This document shows positions 8,534-17,722 of a DNA stretch of 64,000 nt, in pieces. The stretch covers positions 118,406 through 182,405 of the forward strand of contig NZ_RAIQ01000006.1 in assembly GCF_003625475.1 (NCBI RefSeq). Reading direction: 5' to 3'. The stretch is from Butyrivibrio sp. X503 (GTDB lineage Bacteria; Bacillota; Clostridia; Lachnospirales; Lachnospiraceae). The notes beneath the pieces are model-generated. The model did not search any database, was not told the origin of the DNA, and worked only from the letters and a program-made list of their open reading frames with translations. The number at the start of each line of letters is the position of its first letter. Within the stretch, counting starts at the first letter, position 1. A program made the translations under genes and the position numbers.

Positions 8534-9730
8534 TCAGACTTTCAAAATATGTCCCATCCTTATCTTCTTGGTCTGAAGATAGAATTTGTCGAATTGATTG
8601 GCTTCTATTTCAATCGGAACCCTCTTATTTATCTTGATTCCGTAGTCTTTAAGCTGATAAACCTTATCGGGATTGTTGGTGAGCAGATCAAGCGAACGAA
8701 CGCCAAGTTCCCTAAGTATCTGAGCTCCGATGTAGTACTCACGCATATCTCCCGGGAAACCGAGCGCGATGTTGGCATCAAGAGTATCCATTCCCTGATC
8801 CTGAAGTTTGTAAGCTTTAAGCTTATTTACAAGACCGATGCCTCTGCCTTCCTGACGCATATAAAGAAGAATTCCTCTTCCTTCTTCCGCGATCATCTGC
8901 ATTGCCTTATCAAGCTGCTGGCCACAGTCGCAGCGCATTGAACCAAACACATCACCGGTAAGACATTCGGAATGAACTCTGCAAAGAACGTCTTTGCCGT
9001 CCGAGATATCGCCCATGACAAGAGCAACGTGATGCTCGCCGCTAAGCTTGTTGATATAACAGTGAGCCATGAAATTGCCGTACTTGGTCGGCATCTTGGC
9101 AACGGAAGCACATTCAACCAGATTGTCGTAAACCTTTCTGAATTCTTTTATATCTTCTACGGAGATCATTGTAAGATCATGCTCTTTGGCAAGATCTTCA
9201 AGAGCTTTTCCTGTCAGCATCTTGCCGTCATCGCCCATGATCTCGCAGCAAAGACCGATCTCTTTTAGCCCTGCAAGACGCATAAGATCTACCGTGGCTT
9301 CTGTGTGACCTTCTCTTACAAGAACGCCGCCCTCTTTGGCAACAAGCGGAAACATGTGACCGGGACGTCTGAAATCTTCGGGCTTTGCGTCATCTTCCGA
9401 AGCCTTCACCGCAGTGAGAGCTCTTTCTAAAGCGGAGATTCCCGTTGTAGTGTCGACGTGATCGATAGATACGGTAAATGCAGTCTCGTGGTTGTCCGTA
9501 TTGTGGCTTACCATGGGAGCAAGTGCGAGTTTAACCGCAAATTCTTCGCTCATGGGCATGCAGATAAGGCCTTTGCCGTGCGTTGCCATGAAGTTGATGC
9601 TCTCTGTTGTCGCAAGCTCTGCGGAACAGATAAAGTCACCTTCGTTCTCTCTTTTTTCATCGTCGGTTACAAGTATGAGTTTGCCTTCCTTAAGGTCATT
9701 AAGTGCTTTTATGATTTTGTCTTTATCCAT
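8534..9730 (-). CDS. ribA: RibBA, bifunctional DHBP synthase / GTP cyclohydrolase II
   Basis: 398 residues, the normal length of the fused enzyme. Residues 1-200 are RibB ([31 protein letters not shown]), which makes 3,4-dihydroxy-2-butanone 4-phosphate. Residues about 205-398 are RibA ([14 protein letters not shown] followed by the CDCG zinc site, [18 protein letters not shown]), which opens GTP. Both early branches of riboflavin synthesis are therefore present in one protein. It starts 15 bases after ribE with a GAGGG ribosome binding site. All signature motifs look intact. Confidence 0.96.
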   Translation of the reverse strand: MDKDKIIKALNDLKEGKLILVTDDEKRENEGDFICSAELATTESINFMATHGKGLICMPMSEEFAVKLALAPMVSHNTDNHETAFTVSIDHVDTTTGISALERALTAVKASEDDAKPEDFRRPGHMFPLVAKEGGVLVREGHTEATVDLMRLAGLKEIGLCCEIMGDDGKMLTGKALEDLAKEHDLTMISVEDIKEFRKVYDNLVECASVAKMPTKYGNFMAHCYINKLSGEHHVALVMGDISDGKDVLCRVHSECLTGDVFGSMRCDCGQQLDKAMQMIAEEGRGILLYMRQEGRGIGLVNKLKAYKLQDQGMDTLDANIALGFPGDMREYYIGAQILRELGVRSLDLLTNNPDKVYQLKDYGIKINKRVPIEIEANQFDKFYLQTKKIRMGHILKV

Positions 9731-9745
9731 TTCTATCCCTCTTGA

Positions 9746-10393
9746 TTAAAAGCCGTTAGATAAAAGAAATTCTCTTGTTATCTTCGGTTTGATTGTGATT
9801 TCCGATTCCCTGTTTAGGAAACTCATGACGTATTTTCCGATCATATCGGTCTCGAGATTAACGGCGTCGGAGACCTTTTTTTCTCCGAGAGTTGTCTCTG
9901 TCAGAGTATGCGGTATTACCGATACCCAGAAGGAATTAATGCCCATCTTGGCGACGGTAAGACTTATTCCGTCTATAGCCACGGAGCCCTTTTGAGTTAT
10001 TCCCTCCATGATGTTAGAGGGGGCCGATATCTCAAGCCATACGGCGTTCCCGTCTCTTTTTATTGATTCGATCTTACCTGTTCCGTCAATGTGTCCCGAT
10101 ACCAGATGTCCGCCGAAGCGTCCGTCTGCTTTCATTGCTCTTTCAAGATTTACTCTGGAACCCTTTTTTAAAAGAGATAGTATCGAGCGGTTAAAGGTTT
10201 CGTTCATAACGTCGGCAAAAAAATTGTCTTTGGAAAATTGCGTGACTGTAAGGCAGACGCCGCAAACGCTGATGCTGTCGCCGATATGAACATCTTCAAG
10301 AATCTTTTTGCAGGAGATGTTTATCGTGCCTGTTTCCGATTGCTTTATTATGTTTTTTACAAATCCGATTTCTTCTACTATTCCGGTGAACAT
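9746..10393 (-). CDS. ribE: Riboflavin synthase alpha subunit
   Basis: 215 residues made of two lumazine-binding repeats. The repeats begin with MFTGIVEEIG and, in the second half, FGGHLVSGHIDGTG. It dismutates two lumazine molecules into riboflavin plus the pyrimidine recycled by RibH. The start overlaps the end of ribD by 16 bases, which suggests translational coupling. The order ribD-ribE-ribBA-ribH is the standard Firmicute operon order. Confidence 0.95.
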   Translation of the reverse strand: MFTGIVEEIGFVKNIIKQSETGTINISCKKILEDVHIGDSISVCGVCLTVTQFSKDNFFADVMNETFNRSILSLLKKGSRVNLERAMKADGRFGGHLVSGHIDGTGKIESIKRDGNAVWLEISAPSNIMEGITQKGSVAIDGISLTVAKMGINSFWVSVIPHTLTETTLGEKKVSDAVNLETDMIGKYVMSFLNRESEITIKPKITREFLLSNGF

Positions 10394-11478
10394 AGGTATT
10401 CAACCTCGCTTTGTATAAGTATGTCCGGGCCGATGCCGGTGACTTTTTTGGTGTTTAATTTAATGGCGTCGCCCGGGTTTTCTATTCCGATTCCCTCAAC
10501 CGGGGATTTGGCGTTTCCTCCGAATATCTTCGGTGCCATATAAACATAAACCTCATCTACAAGATGTTCCGAAAGAGCACTGAAATTAAGTGTTCCTCCT
10601 CCCTCCAACAAGATGCTGTTTATGCCGAGCGATCCGAGCTTTTTAAAAAGCTCGATTAGATCAAGATGCTCGCCCTTCTTGGGAACCTGCAGGATCTTAC
10701 AGCCTTGCTTTTCATATTCGGATGCCTTGGAAGGATCAGCAGCCGTTGCTATGATAGTGGGTATTTCGTTTGCTGTTCTTACAACCTGAGATGTCAGCGG
10801 CGTTCTAAGGTTTGTATCGCAGATTATCCTTGTGGGATCAATGTGAGGCTCGGAGAGTCTGCAGTTAAGCATGGGATCGTCTGCGATCACTGTTGAAACG
10901 CCGACCATGATTCCGCTAAGAGTCTTACGAAGCTTATGTACGGACTCTCTTGCACCTGAGCTTGTGATCCATTTTGATTCACCCGTTTTGGTTGCGATCT
11001 TGCCGTCGGCCGTCATTGCGTATTTCATTACAACGTAGGGAAGGCCAGTGGTGATGTGTTTATTGAAGATCTTATTCATTTCCCTGCATTCTTTTTCAAG
11101 AACGCCGACCTTGACTTCGATTCCGTGTTTTTGCAGGATCTCGATACCCTTGCCTGCGACAATGGGATTGACATCCGTTGTTCCGACAACGACTCTTGCG
11201 ATCTCTTTTTCTATGATTATGTCTGTGCATGGAGGTGTCTTGCCGTGATGGCAGCAGGGCTCCAAAGTAACGTAGAGAGTTGCGCCTTTTGGATCTTCGC
11301 TGCAGTTTTTAAGAGCGTTTCTTTCTGCGTGGAGATCTCCGTATTTTTGGTGGTAGCCTTTTCCTATAACAACGCCGTGTTTAACAACGACGGCGCCCAC
11401 CATAGGATTGGGGCTTACAAAGCCTTCACCTTTTTTGGCAAGTCGTATCGCTTTATTCATGTAATATTCGTCAGTCAT
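10378..11478 (-). CDS. ribD: RibD, bifunctional riboflavin deaminase/reductase
   Basis: 366 residues. The N-terminal cytidine-deaminase-like domain carries the zinc site HAE (50-52) and PCCHHGKTPPC (C75 and C84). The C-terminal domain is a reductase of the dihydrofolate-reductase fold (KYAMTADGKIAT, then SILLEGGGTLN). It carries out the second and third steps from the GTP-derived pyrimidine. AAAGGAG precedes the ATG by 6 bases. It is the first gene after the FMN riboswitch leader, so expression should fall when FMN is abundant. Confidence 0.96.
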   Translation of the reverse strand: MTDEYYMNKAIRLAKKGEGFVSPNPMVGAVVVKHGVVIGKGYHQKYGDLHAERNALKNCSEDPKGATLYVTLEPCCHHGKTPPCTDIIIEKEIARVVVGTTDVNPIVAGKGIEILQKHGIEVKVGVLEKECREMNKIFNKHITTGLPYVVMKYAMTADGKIATKTGESKWITSSGARESVHKLRKTLSGIMVGVSTVIADDPMLNCRLSEPHIDPTRIICDTNLRTPLTSQVVRTANEIPTIIATAADPSKASEYEKQGCKILQVPKKGEHLDLIELFKKLGSLGINSILLEGGGTLNFSALSEHLVDEVYVYMAPKIFGGNAKSPVEGIGIENPGDAIKLNTKKVTGIGPDILIQSEVEYLCSPE

Positions 11479-11512
11479 GCGATGCTCCTTTCATTACATT
11501 GGGCAATATAAA

Positions 11513-11537
11513 AGCCCTGAACATTTTGTTCAGGGCT
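11513..11537 (-). terminator. Riboswitch-controlled terminator in the rib leader
   Basis: Read on the minus strand, AGCCCTGAAC and GTTCAGGGCT pair with a 5-base loop and are followed by TTTTATATT. It sits between the FMN aptamer and ribD. Its 5' arm is also complementary to the first strand of the aptamer (CTTCAGGGC), which is the expected switch between antiterminated and terminated states. Confidence 0.85.
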
Positions 11538-11633
11538 AAGAATAAACATATATAAACAATGAACTTACGCTCTCGCTTACGCTCGACGTAAGACGTTCGA
11601 ACTAGCTTCGATAAAACCTCAGCAAGTTCTCAC

Positions 11634-11744
11634 AGCTCTTCTTTCATCCAGACTATACTGTCGGCATCGGAGTTTCACCGATTCATGCCTTTCGGCTCGT
11701 GGGCTATACCACCGGTAGGGACTTGCACCCTGCCCTGAAGATTA
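11634..11744 (-). ncRNA. FMN riboswitch (RFN element) upstream of ribD
   Basis: Read on the minus strand, the segment runs from TCTTCAGGGCAGGGTGC through CCCTACCGGTGGTA, AGCCCACGAGCC and CGGTGAAACTCCGATGCC to AGTCTGGATGAAAGAAG. These are the conserved strands of the FMN aptamer in the right order with full spacing. It controls the rib operon by transcription termination through the hairpin at 11513-11537. Leader sequence between aptamer and terminator also contains a CTTACG/CGTAAG inverted repeat. Confidence 0.96.
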
Positions 11745-11762
11745 TTGTATTAATTTATAGCT

Positions 11763-11791
11763 ATTTTATGTTAGCACGCTAAATGTGTCAA
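11763..11791 (-). promoter_or_regulatory. Promoter of the rib operon
   Basis: On the minus strand, TTGACA (11791-11786), 17 bases, TAAAAT (11768-11763). It starts only two bases after the pgi stop codon and puts the transcript start about 10 bases before the FMN aptamer. Confidence 0.8.
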
Positions 11792-11793
11792 CA

Positions 11794-13374
11794 TCAGATG
11801 TTCAAGAGCTTGGAGTACTCTGCAAGAGCACCGTCTGTTTCGTGAGCAAGAACCTTCTTTGCAAGGACCTTACCGAGCTGAACACCTTCCTGATCGAAGC
11901 TGTTGATGTTCCAAACAAATCCCTGGAACATAACCTTGTTCTCGAAGTGAGCAAGGAGAGCGCCGAGCGCCTTGGGATCAAGCTCCTCACCGATGATGAT
12001 GCTTGAAGGACGGCCACCTTTAAAGTTCTTGTTGAGGTTATCATCCTTCTTACCACATGCAAATGCAACGATCTGAGCGGCAACGTTAGCGCAAAGCTTC
12101 TGCTGGCTTGTGCTGTCCTGGATGTTTACATCATTTCTGAGCTGGCTGTTCTTAAAGCCGATGAACTGAAGAGGAATGATGTCTGTTCCCTGATGGAGAA
12201 GCTGATAGAATGAATGCTGTCCGTTTGTACCGGGCTCACCGAAGATGATGGGGCCTGTTACGTAATCGATAGGCTCGCCGAAGCGGTTAACACTCTTACC
12301 GTTTGACTCCATGTCAAGCTGCTGTAAGTGAGCAGGGAAACGTGAAAGTGCCTGTGAGTAAGGAAGCACTGCTGTGCTGTCATAGCCAAGAACGTTACGC
12401 TCGTAAACGCCGATCATGGCATCGAGCATTGCAGGGTTCTTAAGCATATCGGGATTAGCTGAAAGCTTGTCCTCTTCTGCTGCACCGTCAAGGAAAGCAG
12501 CGAATACTTCGGGACCGAAAGCAAGTGAAAGAACTGCTCCGCCAACGCCTGAAGTAGACGAGTAACGTCCGCCGATGAAGTCATCCATGAAGAATGCCTC
12601 AAGGTAGTTATCGCTCTTTGCAAGAGGAGATGTCTCGGATGTAACAGCGATCATGTGCTTGGAAGCATCAAGACCTGCCTTCTTAAGAGCGTCTGTAACG
12701 AATGATTCGTTTGTAAGCGTTTCAAGTGTTGTACCTGACTTAGATACAAGAATAAAGATAGAGTGAGCAACATCAATTCCGTTAAGAACTGCGGAAGCGT
12801 CATCGGGATCTACGTTAGAGATGAACTTAGCTTCCATCTTGAAGTTGCCTGTTCTGTGTGCCCAGTTTTCAAGAGCAAGGTACATAGCGCGGGGACCGAG
12901 GTCACTTCCGCCGATACCGATCTGAACAACTGTTGTGAATTTTTCACCCTTTGCGTTAGCGATCTCGCCTGAGTGAACTTTATTTGCAAAATCAGCAATT
13001 CTCTTCTGCTCTTTTACGTAGAAATCTCTTTTGTCAACGCCGTCGGCAACAACATTTCCGCCGAGCTGACCTCTTGTGAGCTGGTGAAGAACCATTCTCT
13101 TTTCACCTGTGTTGATCACTTCGCCGTTGTAGAGAGCCTCGAACTTCTCAGAAAGCTGTGCCTCTTTGGCAAGAGCATTAAGAGCGTTTAAAACATTGTC
13201 ATCAACTTCTTTTGCAGCGTAGTTAAAGTTAAGGCCCGCAGCCATAGGTACGGAATAATTTTTAACTCTGCTTGTACCGTTATCGCCTGACATCACCTCA
13301 GCCAGGTTTACACGGGAAACCTTCTTGAGCTCGCCATAGGATGCGAGTGTATCCAGATTTTTCCAATTAACCAT
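11794..13374 (-). CDS. pgi: Glucose-6-phosphate isomerase
   Basis: 526 residues. It interconverts glucose 6-phosphate and fructose 6-phosphate in glycolysis and gluconeogenesis. Visible family blocks are IGIGGSDLGPRAM, the first PGI signature region with GGRYSSTSGVGG, and the second with GEPGTNGQHSFYQLLHQG. An in-frame ATG at 13413 is rejected because AGGAGG stands 8 bases before the ATG at 13374, and the extra 13 residues are not family-like. A promoter TTGATA-N17-TACACT lies at 13451-13423. No strong terminator was seen; the rib promoter begins immediately after the stop codon. Confidence 0.96.
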   Translation of the reverse strand: MVNWKNLDTLASYGELKKVSRVNLAEVMSGDNGTSRVKNYSVPMAAGLNFNYAAKEVDDNVLNALNALAKEAQLSEKFEALYNGEVINTGEKRMVLHQLTRGQLGGNVVADGVDKRDFYVKEQKRIADFANKVHSGEIANAKGEKFTTVVQIGIGGSDLGPRAMYLALENWAHRTGNFKMEAKFISNVDPDDASAVLNGIDVAHSIFILVSKSGTTLETLTNESFVTDALKKAGLDASKHMIAVTSETSPLAKSDNYLEAFFMDDFIGGRYSSTSGVGGAVLSLAFGPEVFAAFLDGAAEEDKLSANPDMLKNPAMLDAMIGVYERNVLGYDSTAVLPYSQALSRFPAHLQQLDMESNGKSVNRFGEPIDYVTGPIIFGEPGTNGQHSFYQLLHQGTDIIPLQFIGFKNSQLRNDVNIQDSTSQQKLCANVAAQIVAFACGKKDDNLNKNFKGGRPSSIIIGEELDPKALGALLAHFENKVMFQGFVWNINSFDQEGVQLGKVLAKKVLAHETDGALAEYSKLLNI

Positions 13375-13422
13375 TATAAATCCTCCTGTCGGCTGGAAAA
13401 CGTATTCCGCCATTCGCTTAAA

Positions 13423-13451
13423 AGTGTATCAAAGATATTTTGTCATATCAA
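13423..13451 (-). promoter_or_regulatory. Promoter candidate for pgi
   Basis: Minus-strand TTGATA, 17 bases, TACACT, about 50 bases before the pgi ribosome binding site. Confidence 0.5.
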
Positions 13452-13510
13452 GAAGATAAGGGTAAAAGTTACGAAAAATATGGTATACTTGTAGTATGTA
13501 GGGGGCTGTT

Positions 13511-15022
13511 ATGCGATTCCGTACGAAACTGATCATCACATCACTTGCAATAGTATTAGTGCCGGTCATACTTGCTGTAGGTACATTTCTTGTAGCCGGC
13601 AGGTTTGTATTGTATGACCAAAAGATCCAGGAATACTCAAGTGTTGTGGATTACGAAACGGTATCCGATCCTGTCGGATCATTTTCAAGGATGACCGACA
13701 CTCTTATTGCTGAGCTCAATCTGACCAGAAGCATATACCCCAACATATTGGAAGATGGAAATTATTTACAGGAATTGGATAAAAGACTTTCATCCAAATA
13801 TTCCTATATTGTAGTAAGAAAAGATAAAGAGATCTATTATGTTGCAAGCAGATCCAGGGCAAAAGATGTATTGACGGAACTCCCCACGTACGCGCAGGGA
13901 ACAGAAGGCGTTTATATTACACGTTCCAATTACCTTTTAAGACAATACGATTTTGTTTTCTCCACGGGAGAGCCCGGAAGCTTGTTCATAATATTCGGAA
14001 TCAGACCGGCATTTACATCATCACTTATGATCTACATGCTGATCGCGATTCTTTTGATACTTCTTTTGACAAGCATTCTTCTGACGACGTGGATAGGACG
14101 AAGCTTCTTCAGACCTATAGATGAACTTAACATCGCGATGCAGAAGATCAAGGACGGTAATTTTGATTACATGCTCCCGACGGATGTTAAAGAAAAAAGT
14201 GAGATCGGAGCTATTTACCGTAACTACGAGGACATGAGACTAAGGCTCAAGGAATCAGCCGAGGAAAAGATAGAACGAGAGCGGCAGAACAGAGAGCTTA
14301 TCAGTAATATCTCTCACGACCTCAAGACTCCCATCACGGCGATCAAGGGATATTCGCAGGGACTTTTGGAAGGCGTCGCAGCCAATCCGGAGAAGCAAAA
14401 GAAATACGTCAAGATCATTTATAACAAGGCTAATGACATGAACAACCTTATAAATGAGCTGACGCTGTATTCAAGCATAGACAACAACAGAATTCCGTAT
14501 AACTTTGTCAAACTGAACGTATCGGAATATTTCGGAGATTGCATTGAAGAGATCGGAGCGGATCTTGAGAGTAAGTCGATCAAGCTCAATTACTCCAATC
14601 TCACAGGTCCAGATACTTTGATAGTTGCAGACCCCGAGCAGATCAAGAGGGTAGTCAACAACATTGTAAGTAACAGCGTTAAGTACCTTGACAGAGATGA
14701 CGGAACGGGACAGATAGATATCCGCATCCTGGATGAAGTTGATTCCATTCGCGTAGAGCTTGAGGATAACGGTAAAGGAATTGCTCAAAAAGATATACCA
14801 AATATTTTTGACAGATTCTACCGGACGGATACTTCCAGAAACTCAAGGCAGGGCGGAAGCGGAATTGGATTATCAATAGTTAAAAAGATAATAGAAGATC
14901 ATGGCGGCTATATTTGGGCGACCAGCCATGAGGGAGAAGGGACGTGTATGCATTTCGTTTTGAGGAAATACATCGAATATGCAGGCGGCTCTGAAACAGT
15001 CACAGTAGACCACGAATCATAA
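13511..15022 (+). CDS. Membrane sensor histidine kinase
   Basis: 503 residues. It has an N-terminal membrane segment (8-30), an extracytoplasmic sensor of about 135 residues, a second membrane segment (about 173-195), HAMP, and a HisKA dimerisation domain with SNISHDLKTPITA (H269). The HATPase domain shows NNIVSNSVKYL, EDNGKGIAQKDIPNIFDRF and GGSGIGLSIVKKI. The protein should autophosphorylate and pass phosphate to the response regulator encoded 23 bases downstream. An extended -10 (TGGTATACT, 13481-13489) and a GGGGG-rich ribosome binding site precede it. The signal is unknown; the adjacent ligase-like gene hints at a cell-surface link. Confidence 0.93.
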   Translation: MRFRTKLIITSLAIVLVPVILAVGTFLVAGRFVLYDQKIQEYSSVVDYETVSDPVGSFSRMTDTLIAELNLTRSIYPNILEDGNYLQELDKRLSSKYSYIVVRKDKEIYYVASRSRAKDVLTELPTYAQGTEGVYITRSNYLLRQYDFVFSTGEPGSLFIIFGIRPAFTSSLMIYMLIAILLILLLTSILLTTWIGRSFFRPIDELNIAMQKIKDGNFDYMLPTDVKEKSEIGAIYRNYEDMRLRLKESAEEKIERERQNRELISNISHDLKTPITAIKGYSQGLLEGVAANPEKQKKYVKIIYNKANDMNNLINELTLYSSIDNNRIPYNFVKLNVSEYFGDCIEEIGADLESKSIKLNYSNLTGPDTLIVADPEQIKRVVNNIVSNSVKYLDRDDGTGQIDIRILDEVDSIRVELEDNGKGIAQKDIPNIFDRFYRTDTSRNSRQGGSGIGLSIVKKIIEDHGGYIWATSHEGEGTCMHFVLRKYIEYAGGSETVTVDHES

Positions 15023-15045
15023 ACGCAAAGAAAGGCAGAAAAAGT

Positions 15046-15735
15046 ATGAGCAGAATACTTATTGTTGAAGACGAAGAGGCCATCGCTGATCTTGAGAAGG
15101 ATTATCTTGAGCTTAGTGACTTTGAAGTCTCCATCGAGAACACAGGTGATGCCGGACTTAAGACGGCGCTTTCCGAGGAATTCGATCTTGTTATCCTCGA
15201 TCTTATGCTTCCCGGAATGGATGGATTTGAGGTATGTAAGAGAATAAGAGAAAAGAAAGATGTTCCGATCCTTATGGTTTCCGCCAAGAAGGATGACATC
15301 GACAAGATAAGAGGATTGGGCCTTGGAGCAGACGATTATATCACCAAGCCTTTCAGCCCTTCGGAGCTTGTTGCCCGTGTTAAGGCGCACATGGCAAGAT
15401 ACTCAAGACTTGTGGGATCAGGTCATGAAGAAAATGATTTTGTCGAGATAAGAGGCCTTAAGATCGACAAGACAGCAAGAAGAGTATACGTCGATGACGA
15501 GGAGAAGAGCTTCACAACCAAGGAGTTTGATCTTCTTACTTTCCTTGCGGAGAATCCCAATCACGTATTTACAAAGGAAGAGCTCTTTAGAAAGATCTGG
15601 AACATGGATTCAATCGGTGATATCGCAACCGTTACGGTTCATATCAAGAAGATCCGTGAGAAAATCGAATACGATACCTCCAATCCTCAGTATATCGAGA
15701 CAATCTGGGGCGTAGGCTATCGTTTTAAAGTATGA
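15046..15735 (+). CDS. OmpR/PhoB-family response regulator
   Basis: 229 residues. The receiver domain (1-120) has the acidic pair VEDEE, phospho-acceptor D52 in VILDLMLPGMDG, and the conserved Lys of DDYITKPFS. The C-terminal winged helix (about 135-229) ends with VTVHIKKIREKIE and ETIWGVGYRFK, typical of the OmpR/PhoB group. It is paired with the kinase just upstream. Such regulators bind direct repeats about one helical turn apart; TCTTAAG repeats with an 11-base period occur at 20560-20577 and 49668-49685, but a link is only speculative. Confidence 0.95.
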   Translation: MSRILIVEDEEAIADLEKDYLELSDFEVSIENTGDAGLKTALSEEFDLVILDLMLPGMDGFEVCKRIREKKDVPILMVSAKKDDIDKIRGLGLGADDYITKPFSPSELVARVKAHMARYSRLVGSGHEENDFVEIRGLKIDKTARRVYVDDEEKSFTTKEFDLLTFLAENPNHVFTKEELFRKIWNMDSIGDIATVTVHIKKIREKIEYDTSNPQYIETIWGVGYRFKV

Positions 15736-15750
15736 TCTTATTGACCTGAT

Positions 15751-17208
15751 ATGGAAAAAACAAAGAAACTTACTTTACTATATTTATTATTGTTAACTAC
15801 CGTCCTTCCGCTTTATATGAAGGACGGTTTTTATAAACTCGGCGAAGCAAAAGGCGTATTGTTCATGGCGCTTGGTGGAGTCTTCTTTGTAGTGTCGGCA
15901 GTTCTTATGCTGATATCGAAAACGCCCTTTAAACTCGGGCTTATGGGCGTTCTTTTGTTTTCCAATATAATCACATTTCTTCTTTCAATAGATAAAAAGA
16001 CGGCACTCCTTGGCCTTGATGGTTGGAGAATGGGTCTTTTGTCGCTTCTTTTTAGTATATTTTCGGCATGCATAATTTCAAACGGAATCGAATTTAAAAA
16101 GATATTTGTCATAGCAATATTGATAGTCCCTTTTGCGGTATGTATCTTGGGGATTCTCGGAAGATTCGGAATATATCCTCTCGGAGTTTCCGCAGATGAC
16201 GGCAGCTTTCTTTCTACTATCGGAAACATAAATTGGTTTACGGCTTTTCTTTCAGTATTTGTACCGCTTGGGGGTTCTATCGCGGCGACAAGAAAGAGAT
16301 TTTCCCTTGAATTCTTTTTATCTGAAATAATTGTGATCGTAGGTTTGTTATCGCTTTTGCTTCAGGGAAGCGAGAGTGGACTTCTTATAATCGCGGGAAC
16401 ATATCTGCTTCTTTTATTCTTGGGATTAAGTGACAGAGAGACTTTCAAGGCATTTCTGATCCAGCTCTTTACTCTAGGAATCGCAATGGCGATTGTGTAT
16501 CTTTTGATGTTTTTCTTTGGAAAAAGATATACTTACGACGACAATCTTCTTATCTTGATATGTCAAAACCATTCCGGAATAATACTAATGGCAGCAGTCT
16601 TTTTTATCTACAGGCTTTCTAGATTTGCAGAAGAAGTAAATCTTGAATGGAAAGAAAAGCTGTATAAAAAGATCTTCTATGTAATGATATTGATCGGTGT
16701 TGCTGTAGTATCAGTGCTTTTATATAAAACCTATTCGGATGATTTCGGAAACGGAAGAGGAATCATTTGGAGAATGTCTTTTGACATGTACAAAAGTCTG
16801 TCGCCGATCAGAAAGATCGTGGGAGTCGGTCAGGACTGCTTCTACAAATATGCTTACAGCGATCCTTCCTGGAGTGAGTCTTTTATAAATGTATTTGGAG
16901 GAAACAGGCTTACAAACGCGCACAACATGTATCTGACTCTTTTGATAGAAGGCGGAGTGATGGGGCTTATAAGCTTTATCTTTACATTCGGGTATGTGCT
17001 TAAGAATCTGATAATGATAAAAGATACAGATAAAAAGAAGCACGCAGGCTTATGCTGCGCGCTTCCGATATTTGTTTATTTAATTAACGGTCTGGTTTCT
17101 TTTTCTACCGTCGTCTCCACTCCTTACGTGTTTATGATCTTGGGATACGGTCTCTATGTAATAAAAGACGATTCCGAAGAGATCACACAAGATCGGGAAC
17201 GGGAATAG
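15751..17208 (+). CDS. O-antigen-ligase-like polytopic membrane protein
   Basis: 485 residues with about 11-12 membrane segments. A large outside loop near residues 330-390 contains GRGIIWRMSFDMYKSL and then NAHNMYLTLLIEGGVMGL. This is the Wzy_C/O-antigen ligase signature with its conserved His. Family members join or polymerise undecaprenyl-linked glycans. In a Gram-positive cell this probably means a surface polysaccharide or teichoic-type polymer. It begins 15 bases after the response regulator with no clear ribosome binding site, so it is probably co-transcribed with the two-component pair. Its last 26 bases overlap the convergent gene. Confidence 0.8.
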   Translation: MEKTKKLTLLYLLLLTTVLPLYMKDGFYKLGEAKGVLFMALGGVFFVVSAVLMLISKTPFKLGLMGVLLFSNIITFLLSIDKKTALLGLDGWRMGLLSLLFSIFSACIISNGIEFKKIFVIAILIVPFAVCILGILGRFGIYPLGVSADDGSFLSTIGNINWFTAFLSVFVPLGGSIAATRKRFSLEFFLSEIIVIVGLLSLLLQGSESGLLIIAGTYLLLLFLGLSDRETFKAFLIQLFTLGIAMAIVYLLMFFFGKRYTYDDNLLILICQNHSGIILMAAVFFIYRLSRFAEEVNLEWKEKLYKKIFYVMILIGVAVVSVLLYKTYSDDFGNGRGIIWRMSFDMYKSLSPIRKIVGVGQDCFYKYAYSDPSWSESFINVFGGNRLTNAHNMYLTLLIEGGVMGLISFIFTFGYVLKNLIMIKDTDKKKHAGLCCALPIFVYLINGLVSFSTVVSTPYVFMILGYGLYVIKDDSEEITQDRERE

Positions 17209-17668
17209 TTTCGTCAAGCTCATGTAAGAAAGATCTTGTCTTTACGATTCCATAAAGAGCGTCTTTATATTCAAAGAGAAAATGATCGTTGATATTCTCT
17301 TTTCCGTACATCATAACTCTTCCGGTGTAGGCATTTAGGATGGACACATATTTTTTGTCCTGCTCAAACATCTGAAGAATCTCATCTTTTCTGCGACGAG
17401 GATGTTTGGAAGCAAACTTTCTGATATCAAGCTGCAGATCGACGGGGAGTTCTTTATCCCTTTCTTTTACAGCGTGCAGTATCTTCGCATATTTTTCTTC
17501 ATCGATTTTTTTGAGACGATCTGTGAACTCAAGACAGCAGCCGTTGTCGGGCATAAGGAGCCTAACGCGATCTTCTTTGATCACGTCTTCAACAACTGCA
17601 ACAACATTAGGAACGATGGGCTTCTGATTGTAATCCAGAATGATGACTTTATCGCCTTTCTTGTACAT
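17183..17668 (-). CDS. Unknown 161-residue protein with SH3-like start
   Basis: I do not recognise this protein. It is soluble, with no signal peptide. It begins YKKGDKVIILDYNQKPIVPN, which looks like a small beta-barrel (KOW/SH3-like) segment. A charged helical middle (KFASKHPRRRKDEILQMF) and a beta-rich end follow. A strong GGGAGG ribosome binding site lies 9 bases before the ATG, and codon usage matches neighbours, so the gene looks real. It overlaps the 3' end of the convergent ligase-like gene by 26 bases and lies 54 bases after the pseudouridine synthase gene, possibly in one transcript. Confidence 0.7.
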   Translation of the reverse strand: MYKKGDKVIILDYNQKPIVPNVVAVVEDVIKEDRVRLLMPDNGCCLEFTDRLKKIDEEKYAKILHAVKERDKELPVDLQLDIRKFASKHPRRRKDEILQMFEQDKKYVSILNAYTGRVMMYGKENINDHFLFEYKDALYGIVKTRSFLHELDETIPVPDLV

Positions 17669-17722
17669 AGCAGATACCTCCCGGAAAAGACAAAGACGGC
17701 GGGTTCCATTTAGATGTTTATA

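Noticed and set aside
15046..15735. Regulator at 15046 as the controller of the TCTTAAG sites
   Set aside because: The repeat geometry suits its family, but no direct evidence links them; kept only as a testable idea.
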